A stretch of 41,884 bases of DNA from Alphaproteobacteria bacterium (GTDB lineage: Bacteria; Pseudomonadota; Alphaproteobacteria; UBA8366; Aestuariispiraceae). This document shows, in pieces, positions 8,619 through 16,967 of the stretch. A model generated the notes under the pieces. That model was given only the letters and a program-made list of their open reading frames with translations, did not search any database and had not been told where the DNA came from. The DNA lies in the NCBI GenBank assembly GCA_030065235.1, contig JASJDC010000016.1:1-41884 (forward strand), read 5' to 3'. A program made the position numbers and the translations under genes. Position 1 is the first letter of the stretch. Each line of letters starts with the position of its first letter.

Positions 8619-9905
8619 ATGCTGCTCACTGCTCTCCTACTTCTGATGCTGCTCATCGCGTTGAGCTTGCCGATCGCGGCCGCACTGGGCGTGCTGGGCA
8701 TTGTGCTCGACCGGCTGTACGGCTTCCTGCCGCTCTATCAGGCGGCGGGTGAAATCGCCTGGAGCAATTCTTCCGGCTTTCTGTTGATGGCGATCCCGCT
8801 CTTCGTGCTACTGGGCGAGATTATGCTGCGCTCGGGCATCGCGGATGCGATGTATGACGCTTTGGCCAAGTGGCTGGGCTGGTTGCCGGGGGGCGTGATG
8901 CACGCCAATATCGGCGCCTGTTCGCTCTTTGCGGCCACCTCAGGCTCATCTGTCGCCACTGCGGCTACCATCGGAACCGTCGCCCTGCCGCAGATCAAAC
9001 GCCACGGTTATGGCCCGCGCCTTTTCCTTGGCACGCTGGCCGCCGGCGGCACGCTGGGCATCCTGATCCCGCCGTCGGTGAATATGATCATCTACGGTAT
9101 CCTGACGAATTCCTCGGTGCCGAAGCTGTATCTGGCGGGCATTTTTCCCGGGCTCATCCTGGCCGGCCTGTTCATGGCGGTGATCATCGCGATCGCGATC
9201 CTGCGGCCCGAGACTGCTGGCCGTCGGGTGCGGTATTCCTGGTCCGAGCGGCTGTCGGCGACGGCAGGCGTCGTTCCGCCGATCCTGATCTTCGTCCTCG
9301 TGATCGGCTCGATCTATGGTGGCGTCGCGACCCCGACCGAGGCGGCCGCGCTGGGCGTCATCGGCGCGCTAGGCATCGCCGCCAGCCGTCGCCGCCTGGC
9401 CTGGCGCATGCTGACCGAGGCGGTCGAGAGCACGGTGATTACCACCTCGATGATCATGTTGATCATCGTCGCCGCCTATTTCCTGAACATGATCCTGGCG
9501 GGCATCGGCTTGACCGCGCGGCTGAACGAATTCGTTGGCGCCCTGGGACTGACGCAAATTCAGATGCTCATCGTGGTGGTGGTCTTCTACATCATTCTCG
9601 GCTGCTTCATGGAGACGCTGTCGATGATGATCACCACCATCCCGATCATTGCGCCCTTAATGTTCTCGCTGGGCATCGACCCAATCTGGTACGGCGTTCT
9701 GATGATGATCCTGATCGAGACCGCACTGATCACGCCGCCGATTGGGCTCAACCTCTATATTGTTCAAGGCGTGCGCGGGGGCGGACCGATGCAGGATGTC
9801 ATGCTGGGCGCTTTGCCCTTCGTCGCGGCGATGGCGGTGATGATTCTACTGCTAGCGCTGTTTCCGGGCCTGGCCACGTGGCTGCCCGAGACCGTGATCC
9901 AATAA
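8619..9905 (+). CDS. dctM: TRAP transporter large permease, DctM family
   Basis: A 428-aa membrane protein of standard DctM length with about twelve predicted spans. Family motifs include FLLMAIPLFVLLGEIMLRSG, LFAATSGSSVATAATIGTVA, GTLGILIPPSVNMIIYGILT, ATPTEAAALGVIGALG and PPIGLNLYIVQGV. It forms the sodium-coupled translocation channel with DctQ. Spacing from dctQ is 3 bp; the next gene starts 13 bp later with a strong AAGGAGG site. Confidence 0.95.
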   Translation: MLLTALLLLMLLIALSLPIAAALGVLGIVLDRLYGFLPLYQAAGEIAWSNSSGFLLMAIPLFVLLGEIMLRSGIADAMYDALAKWLGWLPGGVMHANIGACSLFAATSGSSVATAATIGTVALPQIKRHGYGPRLFLGTLAAGGTLGILIPPSVNMIIYGILTNSSVPKLYLAGIFPGLILAGLFMAVIIAIAILRPETAGRRVRYSWSERLSATAGVVPPILIFVLVIGSIYGGVATPTEAAALGVIGALGIAASRRRLAWRMLTEAVESTVITTSMIMLIIVAAYFLNMILAGIGLTARLNEFVGALGLTQIQMLIVVVVFYIILGCFMETLSMMITTIPIIAPLMFSLGIDPIWYGVLMMILIETALITPPIGLNLYIVQGVRGGGPMQDVMLGALPFVAAMAVMILLLALFPGLATWLPETVIQ

Positions 9906-9918
9906 CAAGGAGGCGTAG

Positions 9919-10824
9919 ATGAGCAATGTCGCTCTGATCGGGCTGGGCGTTATGGGCCGGCCGATGGCCGAAAATCTCATGGCCAAGGGCTATTCGGTGA
10001 TCGCGATGGATGTCAGCGAGGCGGCGCGGGCGGCAGTCCCAGGCGCCCGCCCCCCGGCCGCCGAGGCATTTGCCAAGGCCGACGCCGTCATCACCATGTT
10101 GCCCGAAGGACGCCATGTCGATAGCGCCTACGCCGACATCGTGTTGCCCGGGGCCAAGGACGGCGCGCTGCTGATCGACTGTTCGACGATCGATGTCGAA
10201 ACCACAAAGGCGCTGTCGGAAAAGGCGGCGGCGCGAGGCCTGGACATGCTCGACGCTCCGGTCTCCGGCGGGCCAGAGGCGGCGGGCCGTGGGTCGCTCT
10301 CCTTCATGGTCGGCGGCGCGCCCAAAGCCTACGCCAAGGCTGTACCTTTGCTCGCCGACATGGGTGCGAAATACAGCCATTTCGGCGCGTCCGGCGCGGG
10401 ACAGGCGGCGAAGGCCTGCCATAACATGATATGCGGGATCACCGCCATGGCGGTCGTCGAAGGCTTCGCTTTGGCCGACAGTCTCGGGCTGGATCTCGGC
10501 CAGTTTTACGAGTTGTGCTCGAACGCGGCGGCGCAAAGCTGGACGCTTCAGAACCGTTGTCCTATCCCCGGCGTGGCGCCCGGCATACCGGCGTCGAACG
10601 GCTATGCGCCGGGATTCGCCGCCGCGCTGATGGCCAAGGACCTGCGGCTCGCCCAGGCAGCAGCCAGAGGAGCCGGCCAAGCGACGCCCTTCGGCGCAGA
10701 GGCGGCCGAGCGATTCACGAAATTCGCAGAAGACGGCGGCGGCGCGCTCGATTTCTCCGCAATCTACACGACCCTGCGTTCGCAGCCGGAAAAGGCGGAG
10801 ACGCAGGCCAAGTCTAGGGCATAG
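9919..10824 (+). CDS. NAD(P)-binding dehydrogenase, 3-hydroxyisobutyrate dehydrogenase-like
   Basis: A 301-aa member of the beta-hydroxyacid dehydrogenase family. The N-terminal Rossmann motif is IGLGVMGRPMAENL, the substrate signature is DAPVSGGPEAAGRGSLSFMV, and the catalytic lysine lies in GAGQAAKACHNM (about residue 171). Family members oxidise beta-hydroxy acids such as 3-hydroxyisobutyrate, tartronate semialdehyde and related compounds with NAD(P). The genuine substrate cannot be told. An AAGGAGG ribosome site sits 6 bp upstream. The aldehyde dehydrogenase follows after 8 bp, suggesting consecutive oxidation steps. Confidence 0.9.
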   Translation: MSNVALIGLGVMGRPMAENLMAKGYSVIAMDVSEAARAAVPGARPPAAEAFAKADAVITMLPEGRHVDSAYADIVLPGAKDGALLIDCSTIDVETTKALSEKAAARGLDMLDAPVSGGPEAAGRGSLSFMVGGAPKAYAKAVPLLADMGAKYSHFGASGAGQAAKACHNMICGITAMAVVEGFALADSLGLDLGQFYELCSNAAAQSWTLQNRCPIPGVAPGIPASNGYAPGFAAALMAKDLRLAQAAARGAGQATPFGAEAAERFTKFAEDGGGALDFSAIYTTLRSQPEKAETQAKSRA

Positions 10825-10832
10825 GACGATTC

Positions 10833-12308
10833 ATGGCGATACTCGACTTCGAACTTCCGACCGACGGCCTGGCGGGCTGTCTTATTGACGGCGCGTGGGT
10901 CAGGCCCACCGCAAGCCTGCCGATTGAAAACCCCTCGCGCCGCGATGTGATTTGTGAGATCGGACGCGGCGGCGCGGCGGAGATCGACGCGGCGGTCGCC
11001 GCCGCCCGAAAGGCTCAGAAAGCCTGGGCCGCGCGGCCGGCATCGGAACGTGGCGCGATGCTGACCGAGCTCGGGAACCGGCTCGCAGCCCACGGCGAAA
11101 CGGTCGCGCGCCTGCTAGCGGCGGAGACCGGCAACGCGATCAAGACCCAATCGCGGGGCGAAGCCGCCGGCGCGGCGGGCGTGCTGAAATACTATGGCGG
11201 CGTCGCGGTCGAACAGAAGGGCGAAACTCTGCCGCTCGGGCCCGGGATGATCTCATATACGACGCGGGAGCCCTTGGGTGTGGTCGGCTCCATAATCCCC
11301 TGGAACTCACCGCTGCAGCTTGGCGCGGTGAAGATCTCGATGGCGTTGGCGGTTGGCAACTGCCTGATCCTGAAACCCGCCGAGGACGCGCCGCTGGCGA
11401 TCCTACGCCTGGCCGAGCTGGCCGCCGATATCTTCCCGCCCGGGGTCTTCAATGTCGTCACGGGGACCGGCGAGGAGGCCGGCGCGGCGCTGGCCAATCA
11501 TCCGGGCGTCGACAAGATCAGCTTCACGGGCTCATCGGAGATCGGCAAGCTGATCAGCCACGCCGCCGCCGACCGGGTCGCCAAGGTCACGCTGGAGTTG
11601 GGCGGCAAGAGCCCCTGCATCATCTTCCCAGACGCCTGCGCGCCCGACCGGATCGAGGCGACGGCCCAAGGCGTGGTGAACGCTATGCGCTTCGCGCGCC
11701 AAGGGCAGAGCTGCACCGCCGGCTCACGCCTGTTCGTCCATGAGTCCGTCTGGGACGATCTCATGCCCCTTGTATCAGAAAAGGCCGCCGCCATGACGGT
11801 CGGCGACGCATTGGACGACTCGGTCGACATTGGCGCCGTTATCAACGAAGAACGCTATGCCGAGATCTGCCGCTATGTCGCCGAGGCGGAATCGCAGGGC
11901 GCGTCTTTCCTGACCGGCGAGACGCCAAGAGAGACAGATGGGGGCTTTTATCCCATCCCGACCATCCTGAAGGGTATCGACAATTCCTGGCGCATCGCAC
12001 GCGAGGAAGTGTTCGGTCCCGTCTTGGTCGCCCTCCCCTGGCGCGACGAGGCTGAGATGATCGCTCAGGCTAACAACACGCACTACGGGTTGGCCGCCTT
12101 CATCTTCGCCCGCGATGCCGCCACGATCGCCCGTATGACCCGCGCCATCGATGCGGGCTGGATTCAGGTCAATCAAGGCGGCGGCCAGATTCCCGGAATG
12201 TCCTATGGCGGGATCAAACAATCCGGCGTGGGCAGCGAGTATTCAATCGAAGGCGCGCTCGAGGCGTATACATTCCGGAAATCCGTTACCATCGCGGTTG
12301 AGCCATGA
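10833..12308 (+). CDS. NAD(P)-dependent aldehyde dehydrogenase
   Basis: A 491-aa aldehyde dehydrogenase of full family length. The catalytic cysteine is C294 in the GQSCTAGSR motif and the general base is E255 in LELGGKSP. The NAD-binding FTGSSEIGK and the EEVFGPVLVALPW motif are also present. It oxidises an aldehyde to the acid; the substrate is unknown. Its stop overlaps the ATG of the following PLP enzyme by four bases, which indicates coupled expression within the operon. Confidence 0.94.
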   Translation: MAILDFELPTDGLAGCLIDGAWVRPTASLPIENPSRRDVICEIGRGGAAEIDAAVAAARKAQKAWAARPASERGAMLTELGNRLAAHGETVARLLAAETGNAIKTQSRGEAAGAAGVLKYYGGVAVEQKGETLPLGPGMISYTTREPLGVVGSIIPWNSPLQLGAVKISMALAVGNCLILKPAEDAPLAILRLAELAADIFPPGVFNVVTGTGEEAGAALANHPGVDKISFTGSSEIGKLISHAAADRVAKVTLELGGKSPCIIFPDACAPDRIEATAQGVVNAMRFARQGQSCTAGSRLFVHESVWDDLMPLVSEKAAAMTVGDALDDSVDIGAVINEERYAEICRYVAEAESQGASFLTGETPRETDGGFYPIPTILKGIDNSWRIAREEVFGPVLVALPWRDEAEMIAQANNTHYGLAAFIFARDAATIARMTRAIDAGWIQVNQGGGQIPGMSYGGIKQSGVGSEYSIEGALEAYTFRKSVTIAVEP

Positions 12309-13549
12309 GCGCCGACCGTTTCGGCAACAAGATCGATCCGTCGGTCGGGTTCGCCAGAGGCCGCTTCCTGACCGACAGCGCGGCCGAGATCCGGCGCATG
12401 CGTCATGGCCAGGCGGTCGCGGCGCGCCATGATCCCGAACGGATCGCGATCTTCACCGGAAACCCGCGGTACTTCCCGCTGAAATCGGAGGACCTCACGC
12501 TCTGGTGCGAGGAATGGGTCGGCCCCGGGCATTTCGCGGAGCGGTTGCTCGAGGCCGCGATCGGGCATTTCGGCGGTGGCGACACTGCCGCCGTGGTCAA
12601 TCGGACCAGCGCCGGGATTGTCGCGACGGCGCTCGCACATGCGGGCGGGTCGCCCATTGTCTCCCTGGTGCCCGAGGGCGATCGTAGCCATGCGTCTCTG
12701 GTGCGTGGGGCCGCCCTAGCGCGCGCGCCCTTGGTCGAAGTGTCGAGCCTGGACGCGCTGCGCGTCGCTCTGACGAAGCACGCGCCAAAACTGTTGGCAA
12801 TCACGTCGGTCACCAGCACCCTGGCGCGGATCGAAGACGAACTGATCCGGGCCGGGATCGCGGCCGGCAAGGCGGCCGGCGCGACAGTATTCCTGGACGA
12901 GGCCTATGGCGCGCGGCTCCGGCCCGTGCTGCATGGCGGCGCGAAAAGCCTGACGATGGGCGCCGATTTCGCCATAACCAACGCCGACAAGGCGGGCTTG
13001 TCGGGGCCGCGCGCCGGCGTCTTGTGCGGGACCGAAGCGCCGGTCATCGCGACTCTGGCCAAGGCGAGCGAGTTGGGTCAGGAAGCGCGCGCGCCGATCG
13101 CCGCCGGCGCCATGCGCAGCCTGGAGAATTTCAATCCGCAAGACCTGCTAGACGAGGCGCGCGACGGTCAATCGATCGCCGATATTCTGGAGGCGCGCTG
13201 GGGCGCGAATGTCGTCGAACGCTCCGATCTCGGCCCCATGGTGGGCGAGGAAGACGTATTGAGTCGCGTCTTGGCGTCGGCGAACCGGAATGGCGCCGAT
13301 CTCGCGCCGGCGGAAGCCTCCGCCCTGGTCGGCATGCTGATGCTGGGGCATCATGGCGCGCTCACCGTCAACACCCATGGCGCGCCGGGCGGCCGGGTCT
13401 CGTTGCGCCTGAAACCTGTAGCCGGCGCGTTGGCGCGGGTCGGCGGAGCCGAGGCGCTGGCGGACGGGCTGGATGCGGCTATCGCCAGCGTCGGCCGGCG
13501 CCTGGACGATGACGCCTGGATCGCCGCCACCTTGTTCGGAGAGGGCTGA
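12305..13549 (+). CDS. SelA-like PLP-dependent enzyme (lyase/aminotransferase fold)
   Basis: A 414-aa fold-type I PLP enzyme. The pattern resembles the SelA / D-glucosaminate-6-phosphate ammonia-lyase group. VVNRTSAGIVATALAHAGG is the cofactor-phosphate region, D198 in FLDEAYGARL should pair with the pyridine nitrogen, and K229 in NADKAGLSGPRAG is the likely Schiff-base lysine. Members often eliminate ammonia or a beta substituent from amino acids or amino sugars. It is not a genuine selenocysteine synthase by context, since no selB or selC is present. It overlaps both neighbours by one to four bases, tying it to the cyclase-like pair downstream. Confidence 0.72.
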   Translation: MSADRFGNKIDPSVGFARGRFLTDSAAEIRRMRHGQAVAARHDPERIAIFTGNPRYFPLKSEDLTLWCEEWVGPGHFAERLLEAAIGHFGGGDTAAVVNRTSAGIVATALAHAGGSPIVSLVPEGDRSHASLVRGAALARAPLVEVSSLDALRVALTKHAPKLLAITSVTSTLARIEDELIRAGIAAGKAAGATVFLDEAYGARLRPVLHGGAKSLTMGADFAITNADKAGLSGPRAGVLCGTEAPVIATLAKASELGQEARAPIAAGAMRSLENFNPQDLLDEARDGQSIADILEARWGANVVERSDLGPMVGEEDVLSRVLASANRNGADLAPAEASALVGMLMLGHHGALTVNTHGAPGGRVSLRLKPVAGALARVGGAEALADGLDAAIASVGRRLDDDAWIAATLFGEG

Positions 13550-14559
13550 TGCCGGCTGATCTGCAGCAAACCTTCGACCGGCTCGACCGGCTTGTGAACC
13601 TGGATGTGGGCAATCGTGGCGTCGAACCGCTATACCAGGCCGCGTGCGCCCAGACCGGCGCGTCGCTGGTCGGCGAAGCGGCGCGGCGTCTGTTGGACAT
13701 CCCGGAAGGCGGCGTCGCGATCGCCACAACCGGATCGGTGTCGCGGGCCTGGATCTCCGGCGCCATCGGCGAGAATGACGGCCCGTCTGGCGCGGCGGCG
13801 GCCATTCGCGCTTTAGTCCTGGCGCGGCGCGCGCTTGTCGTTGTGCTGATCGAGGAAGCGCTGATCCCGCCAATGGCGCGAGTACTGGAAGCGGCGGGCC
13901 TGTCGGTCGTGGATCGAGACGCGGCGCGGCGCGCGTCGGTGGACGGATCGATGGCCTGCGTCGCAGTCGAAGCCTATCCACTCACCGATGGCCCCGGCGC
14001 GGACGCGGCGCCGCGCCTGCTCAACGATCTAAAACCGGATCTGCTGTTTTCGACCGAACGGGTCGGGCGGAATCTGAACGGCGTCTACTACAATATGCGC
14101 GGGCGCGACTATGGGATGAACCGAGCACGCGTCGATCTTCTATTCGATCTGGCGTTCGAGCGCGGCCTGCAGACAATCGCGGTCGGCGACGGCGGCAACG
14201 AGATCGGCATGGGCAATGTGGCGGACGCGGTGGAAGCCTCGATCCCCTTCGGCGCGCCGGGCGACTGTCCTTGCGGCGGCGGAATCGGCGCGGTCAGCCG
14301 CGCCAGCCTTCTGCTGACCGCAGCGGTTTCGAACTGGGGCTGCACCGCCATCGCCGCGGGCATGGCGGCGCTCGAGGGGAACGCGCGCCTGTTGCACAGT
14401 CCCGACGCCGAGGCGCGGCTACTGGAAGTGATGACCGCCGAGGGGCTGATCAATTCCGCCCATGGTGTCATCGATCCGAATGTCGACGGCATCCCCAAGG
14501 CGACGCACATCGCCGTCGCCGAACTGGCGCGCGCCATCGTCGCGCCGCACCTGACATGA
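13549..14559 (+). CDS. D-glutamate cyclase-like C-terminal domain protein (DUF4392)
   Basis: A 336-aa protein matching the DUF4392 domain, which forms the C-terminal half of the D-glutamate cyclase of animal mitochondria. Diagnostic stretches are FSTERVGRNLNGVYYNMRG, VGDGGNEIGMGNV and the SNWGCTAIAA segment near the C-terminus. In the family the complete enzyme turns D-glutamate into 5-oxo-D-proline. Here the domain is a stand-alone gene, and its stop overlaps the ATG of a gene for the other half (ATGA). It shares one base with the upstream PLP gene. Activity on D-glutamate itself is not established. Confidence 0.82.
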   Translation: MPADLQQTFDRLDRLVNLDVGNRGVEPLYQAACAQTGASLVGEAARRLLDIPEGGVAIATTGSVSRAWISGAIGENDGPSGAAAAIRALVLARRALVVVLIEEALIPPMARVLEAAGLSVVDRDAARRASVDGSMACVAVEAYPLTDGPGADAAPRLLNDLKPDLLFSTERVGRNLNGVYYNMRGRDYGMNRARVDLLFDLAFERGLQTIAVGDGGNEIGMGNVADAVEASIPFGAPGDCPCGGGIGAVSRASLLLTAAVSNWGCTAIAAGMAALEGNARLLHSPDAEARLLEVMTAEGLINSAHGVIDPNVDGIPKATHIAVAELARAIVAPHLT

Positions 14560-15332
14560 CGCCGGCGGACGCGCGGGCTGCGATCCGGGCGGGCCGGGTC
14601 ATAGGGCCGACTGCGGGGCTCGCGCCAGGCGCGCTTCAGGCTAATATTGTGATCTTGCCGGCCGAGGAAGCCGAGGATTTCGGTAGGTTCTGCGCCGCAA
14701 ATCCGCGTCCCTGCCCGCTGCTGGCGCGATCGGGGCCCGGCGACCCGGGTCTGCCAGCGCTCGGCGCCGACATCGATCTCAGACGCGACCTACCCGCCTA
14801 TCGCGTCTGGCGCGACGGCGCCGTGGCGGAAACCATCGCCGATATCGCGCATCTCTGGCGCGGCGACTTTATTGCCTTTGCTATCGGCTGCTCCTTCGGA
14901 TTCGAGGCCGCCTTGATCGAGACGGGAATTCCGCTGCGCCATATCGACCAAGGCCACAACGTATCGATGTATGATAGCGCCATTCCGCTGGACTCGGCTG
15001 GACCGTTCGCCGGCGAGATGGTCGTGTCGATGCGGCCGATCCCCGAAAACCGGGTCGAGCAAGTCCAGACGATCTGCGCCGCGTTTCCGCTGTGCCATGG
15101 CGCACCTGTGCATGTTGGGGATCCTGCGGCGATCGGCATCTCGGACCTGGCACGCGTAGATTACGGCGATCCGACCGAGCTGCGCCCCGGCGAGGTTCCC
15201 GTCTTCTGGGCCTGCGGCGTGACGCCTCAAAACGCGATCCGACGCAGCGGCGTCGCCTTCGCCGTCACCCACGCGCCCGGCGGCATGCTGATCTGCGATC
15301 TTCCCGCCGATCTGGCCGCCATCGACGGCTGA
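14556..15332 (+). CDS. D-glutamate cyclase-like N-terminal domain protein (DUF1445, putative hydro-lyase)
   Basis: A 258-aa protein of the DUF1445 family, the N-terminal half of D-glutamate cyclase and otherwise annotated as a putative hydro-lyase. Recognisable parts are RAGRVIGPTAGLAPGALQAN, a DFIAFAIGCSFGFEAALIE segment, and ACGVTPQNAIRRSGV followed by ITHAPGGMLICD-like sequence (THAPGGMLICDLP). The frame extends upstream, but that part is a shadow of the preceding gene; the ATG at 14556 overlaps the previous stop as ATGA and gives the normal family length. With its neighbour it would form a two-subunit enzyme closing or dehydrating an acidic amino acid. Confidence 0.86.
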   Translation: MTPADARAAIRAGRVIGPTAGLAPGALQANIVILPAEEAEDFGRFCAANPRPCPLLARSGPGDPGLPALGADIDLRRDLPAYRVWRDGAVAETIADIAHLWRGDFIAFAIGCSFGFEAALIETGIPLRHIDQGHNVSMYDSAIPLDSAGPFAGEMVVSMRPIPENRVEQVQTICAAFPLCHGAPVHVGDPAAIGISDLARVDYGDPTELRPGEVPVFWACGVTPQNAIRRSGVAFAVTHAPGGMLICDLPADLAAIDG

Positions 15333-15453
15333 ATGGCACCGCGGCCATCCGCCGTTCTGTGAACCGTGCGCATCAAAATCGCCGACTAACTGAATTGGCT
15401 GCAGGCAAGAGCGGCTGCTACCTTCTCCCCCTGAATTCCATTGCGAGCCGTGC

Positions 15454-16965
15454 ATGGTGAGACGAAGACGTCGCAATGCGGAGGCGGACGCCGAGGAGGT
15501 AGCCGCACCGCCGCAGCCCCCGCCGATGGGCGGGCGGTTTCAACCGCTTGCGCCCAACGAGGTCGAGGCGGTGATTGCGGCGTCTTTCGCCATTCTCGAA
15601 ACTGTCGGCATGGCGGGGTTGCCGGACAAACTGACGGAAGGATTTCTGTGCGCCGGCGCCTGGCGGCGGCCGGATGGGCGGCTCTGCTTCCCGAAAGCCA
15701 TGGTGGCGGAGGCGCTCGCCCGCGCGCCGCGCCGGGTCTCGCTTCCCGGATTTGTGGAGGATCATGGGCTTGAGGTCGGCGGAGGCCGGGTGCATATCGG
15801 CACGGGCGGCGCGGCGGTGCAGGTGCTGGACAGCGCCAGCGGCCGACACCGCGACGCGACGCTCAACGATCTGTACGGCCTGATGCGCGTACTCGACGCT
15901 TCACCCAACATCCATTACGGCGTGCGTCCTGCGGTCGCGCGCGACATGCCGGGCCCATATGCGCTGGACATCAACACCGCCTTCGCTTGCCTAAAGGGCA
16001 CGGCGAAGCCGATCGGCGTCAGCTTCGATTCGAGCGCTCATGTCGACCCAGTGATCGGTCTGTTCGACGCGGCGTTGGGCGCCGAGGGGGCGTTTCGCAA
16101 AAGACCGTTCTGCATGGCGATCGTGGTCCATGTGGTGCCGCCGCTGCGCTTCGCCGATGAAGGCGTTGAAGTCCTCGGAGCCGCCATTCACGCTGGCATG
16201 GTTCCGCAAATCTGCTCTGCCGGGCAGGCGGGCGCGACCAGCCCGGTCACCCTGGCCGGGGCGCTTGCGCAAGGGCTCGCCGAGTCTCTCGCCGGTCTGC
16301 TGCTGGTCGACCTGATCAAGCCGGGCGGGCCCTGCATTTATGCCTTCATGCCCTTCATCTCTGACCTGCGCACCGGCGCCATGTCGGGCGGCGGCGGCGA
16401 GGCGGCGGTCGCCAACGCCGCCGCCGCGCAACTGCTCGCGGCCCTGGGCCTGCCCTCGACCGTATCCGCCGGCATGACCGACGCCAAGATCGCCGATGCG
16501 CAAGCCGGTTACGAGAAGGGGCACAGCGTCGCCCTAGCCGCCGAGGCCGGCGCCGACATGATCAACCTGTCGGTTGGCATGCTCGGTTCGATCATGGTCG
16601 CCAGCCCCGAAGCGCTGGTGATCGACGACGACATGGCGGGCGCCATCCTGCGCGCCGTGCGCGGCGTCGAGGTCTCGGACGCGACCCTCAACCTTGACGA
16701 AATCGAACGGGTGGTGACCGGAGCCGGGCACTATCTCGGCGAGTCGGAAACGCTGGCGCGCATGAAGACCGACTATGTCTATCCCTCCCTGGCGGACCGG
16801 CGCAGCGTGGCGGACTGGTCCGAAGCGGGAGGCCTGTCGATCTGGGACCGCGCCCAGGCCCGAGTCGGGGAGATTCTGGCGGCGCCCACCCCGTCGCATC
16901 TGAGCCGCGACGCCGAGGCGCGCGTTCGCGCCGCCTTTCCCATCCGATTGCCGGAGGAAGCGTGA
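15454..16965 (+). CDS. trimethylamine methyltransferase (MttB) family protein, non-pyrrolysine type
   Basis: A 503-aa MttB-superfamily protein. The arginine-rich start followed by GGRFQPLAPNEVEAV is typical of alphaproteobacterial members and supports the ATG at 15454. No in-frame amber codon is present, so it is not a pyrrolysine enzyme. Family members without pyrrolysine, such as glycine betaine methyltransferase, move a methyl group from a quaternary amine to a corrinoid protein. No corrinoid-binding protein is encoded in this window, so its methyl acceptor is unclear. It starts 121 bp after the DUF1445 gene, the largest gap in the operon, and its end overlaps the ribosome site of the next gene. 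Confidence 0.85.
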   Translation: MVRRRRRNAEADAEEVAAPPQPPPMGGRFQPLAPNEVEAVIAASFAILETVGMAGLPDKLTEGFLCAGAWRRPDGRLCFPKAMVAEALARAPRRVSLPGFVEDHGLEVGGGRVHIGTGGAAVQVLDSASGRHRDATLNDLYGLMRVLDASPNIHYGVRPAVARDMPGPYALDINTAFACLKGTAKPIGVSFDSSAHVDPVIGLFDAALGAEGAFRKRPFCMAIVVHVVPPLRFADEGVEVLGAAIHAGMVPQICSAGQAGATSPVTLAGALAQGLAESLAGLLLVDLIKPGGPCIYAFMPFISDLRTGAMSGGGGEAAVANAAAAQLLAALGLPSTVSAGMTDAKIADAQAGYEKGHSVALAAEAGADMINLSVGMLGSIMVASPEALVIDDDMAGAILRAVRGVEVSDATLNLDEIERVVTGAGHYLGESETLARMKTDYVYPSLADRRSVADWSEAGGLSIWDRAQARVGEILAAPTPSHLSRDAEARVRAAFPIRLPEEA

Positions 16966-16967
16966 CC

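Noticed and set aside
8870-9922. 350-codon plus-strand frame inside dctM
   Set aside because: Out-of-frame shadow rich in Arg/His/Asp; dctM on the same strand has all family motifs.
14271-14555. Upstream extension of the DUF1445 gene
   Set aside because: Overlaps the DUF4392 gene in another frame and has shadow composition; the ATGA overlap at 14556 is the sensible start.
15454-16965. Pyrrolysine-dependent trimethylamine methyltransferase
   Set aside because: The frame is open throughout with no in-frame amber codon, so it is the non-pyrrolysine type.
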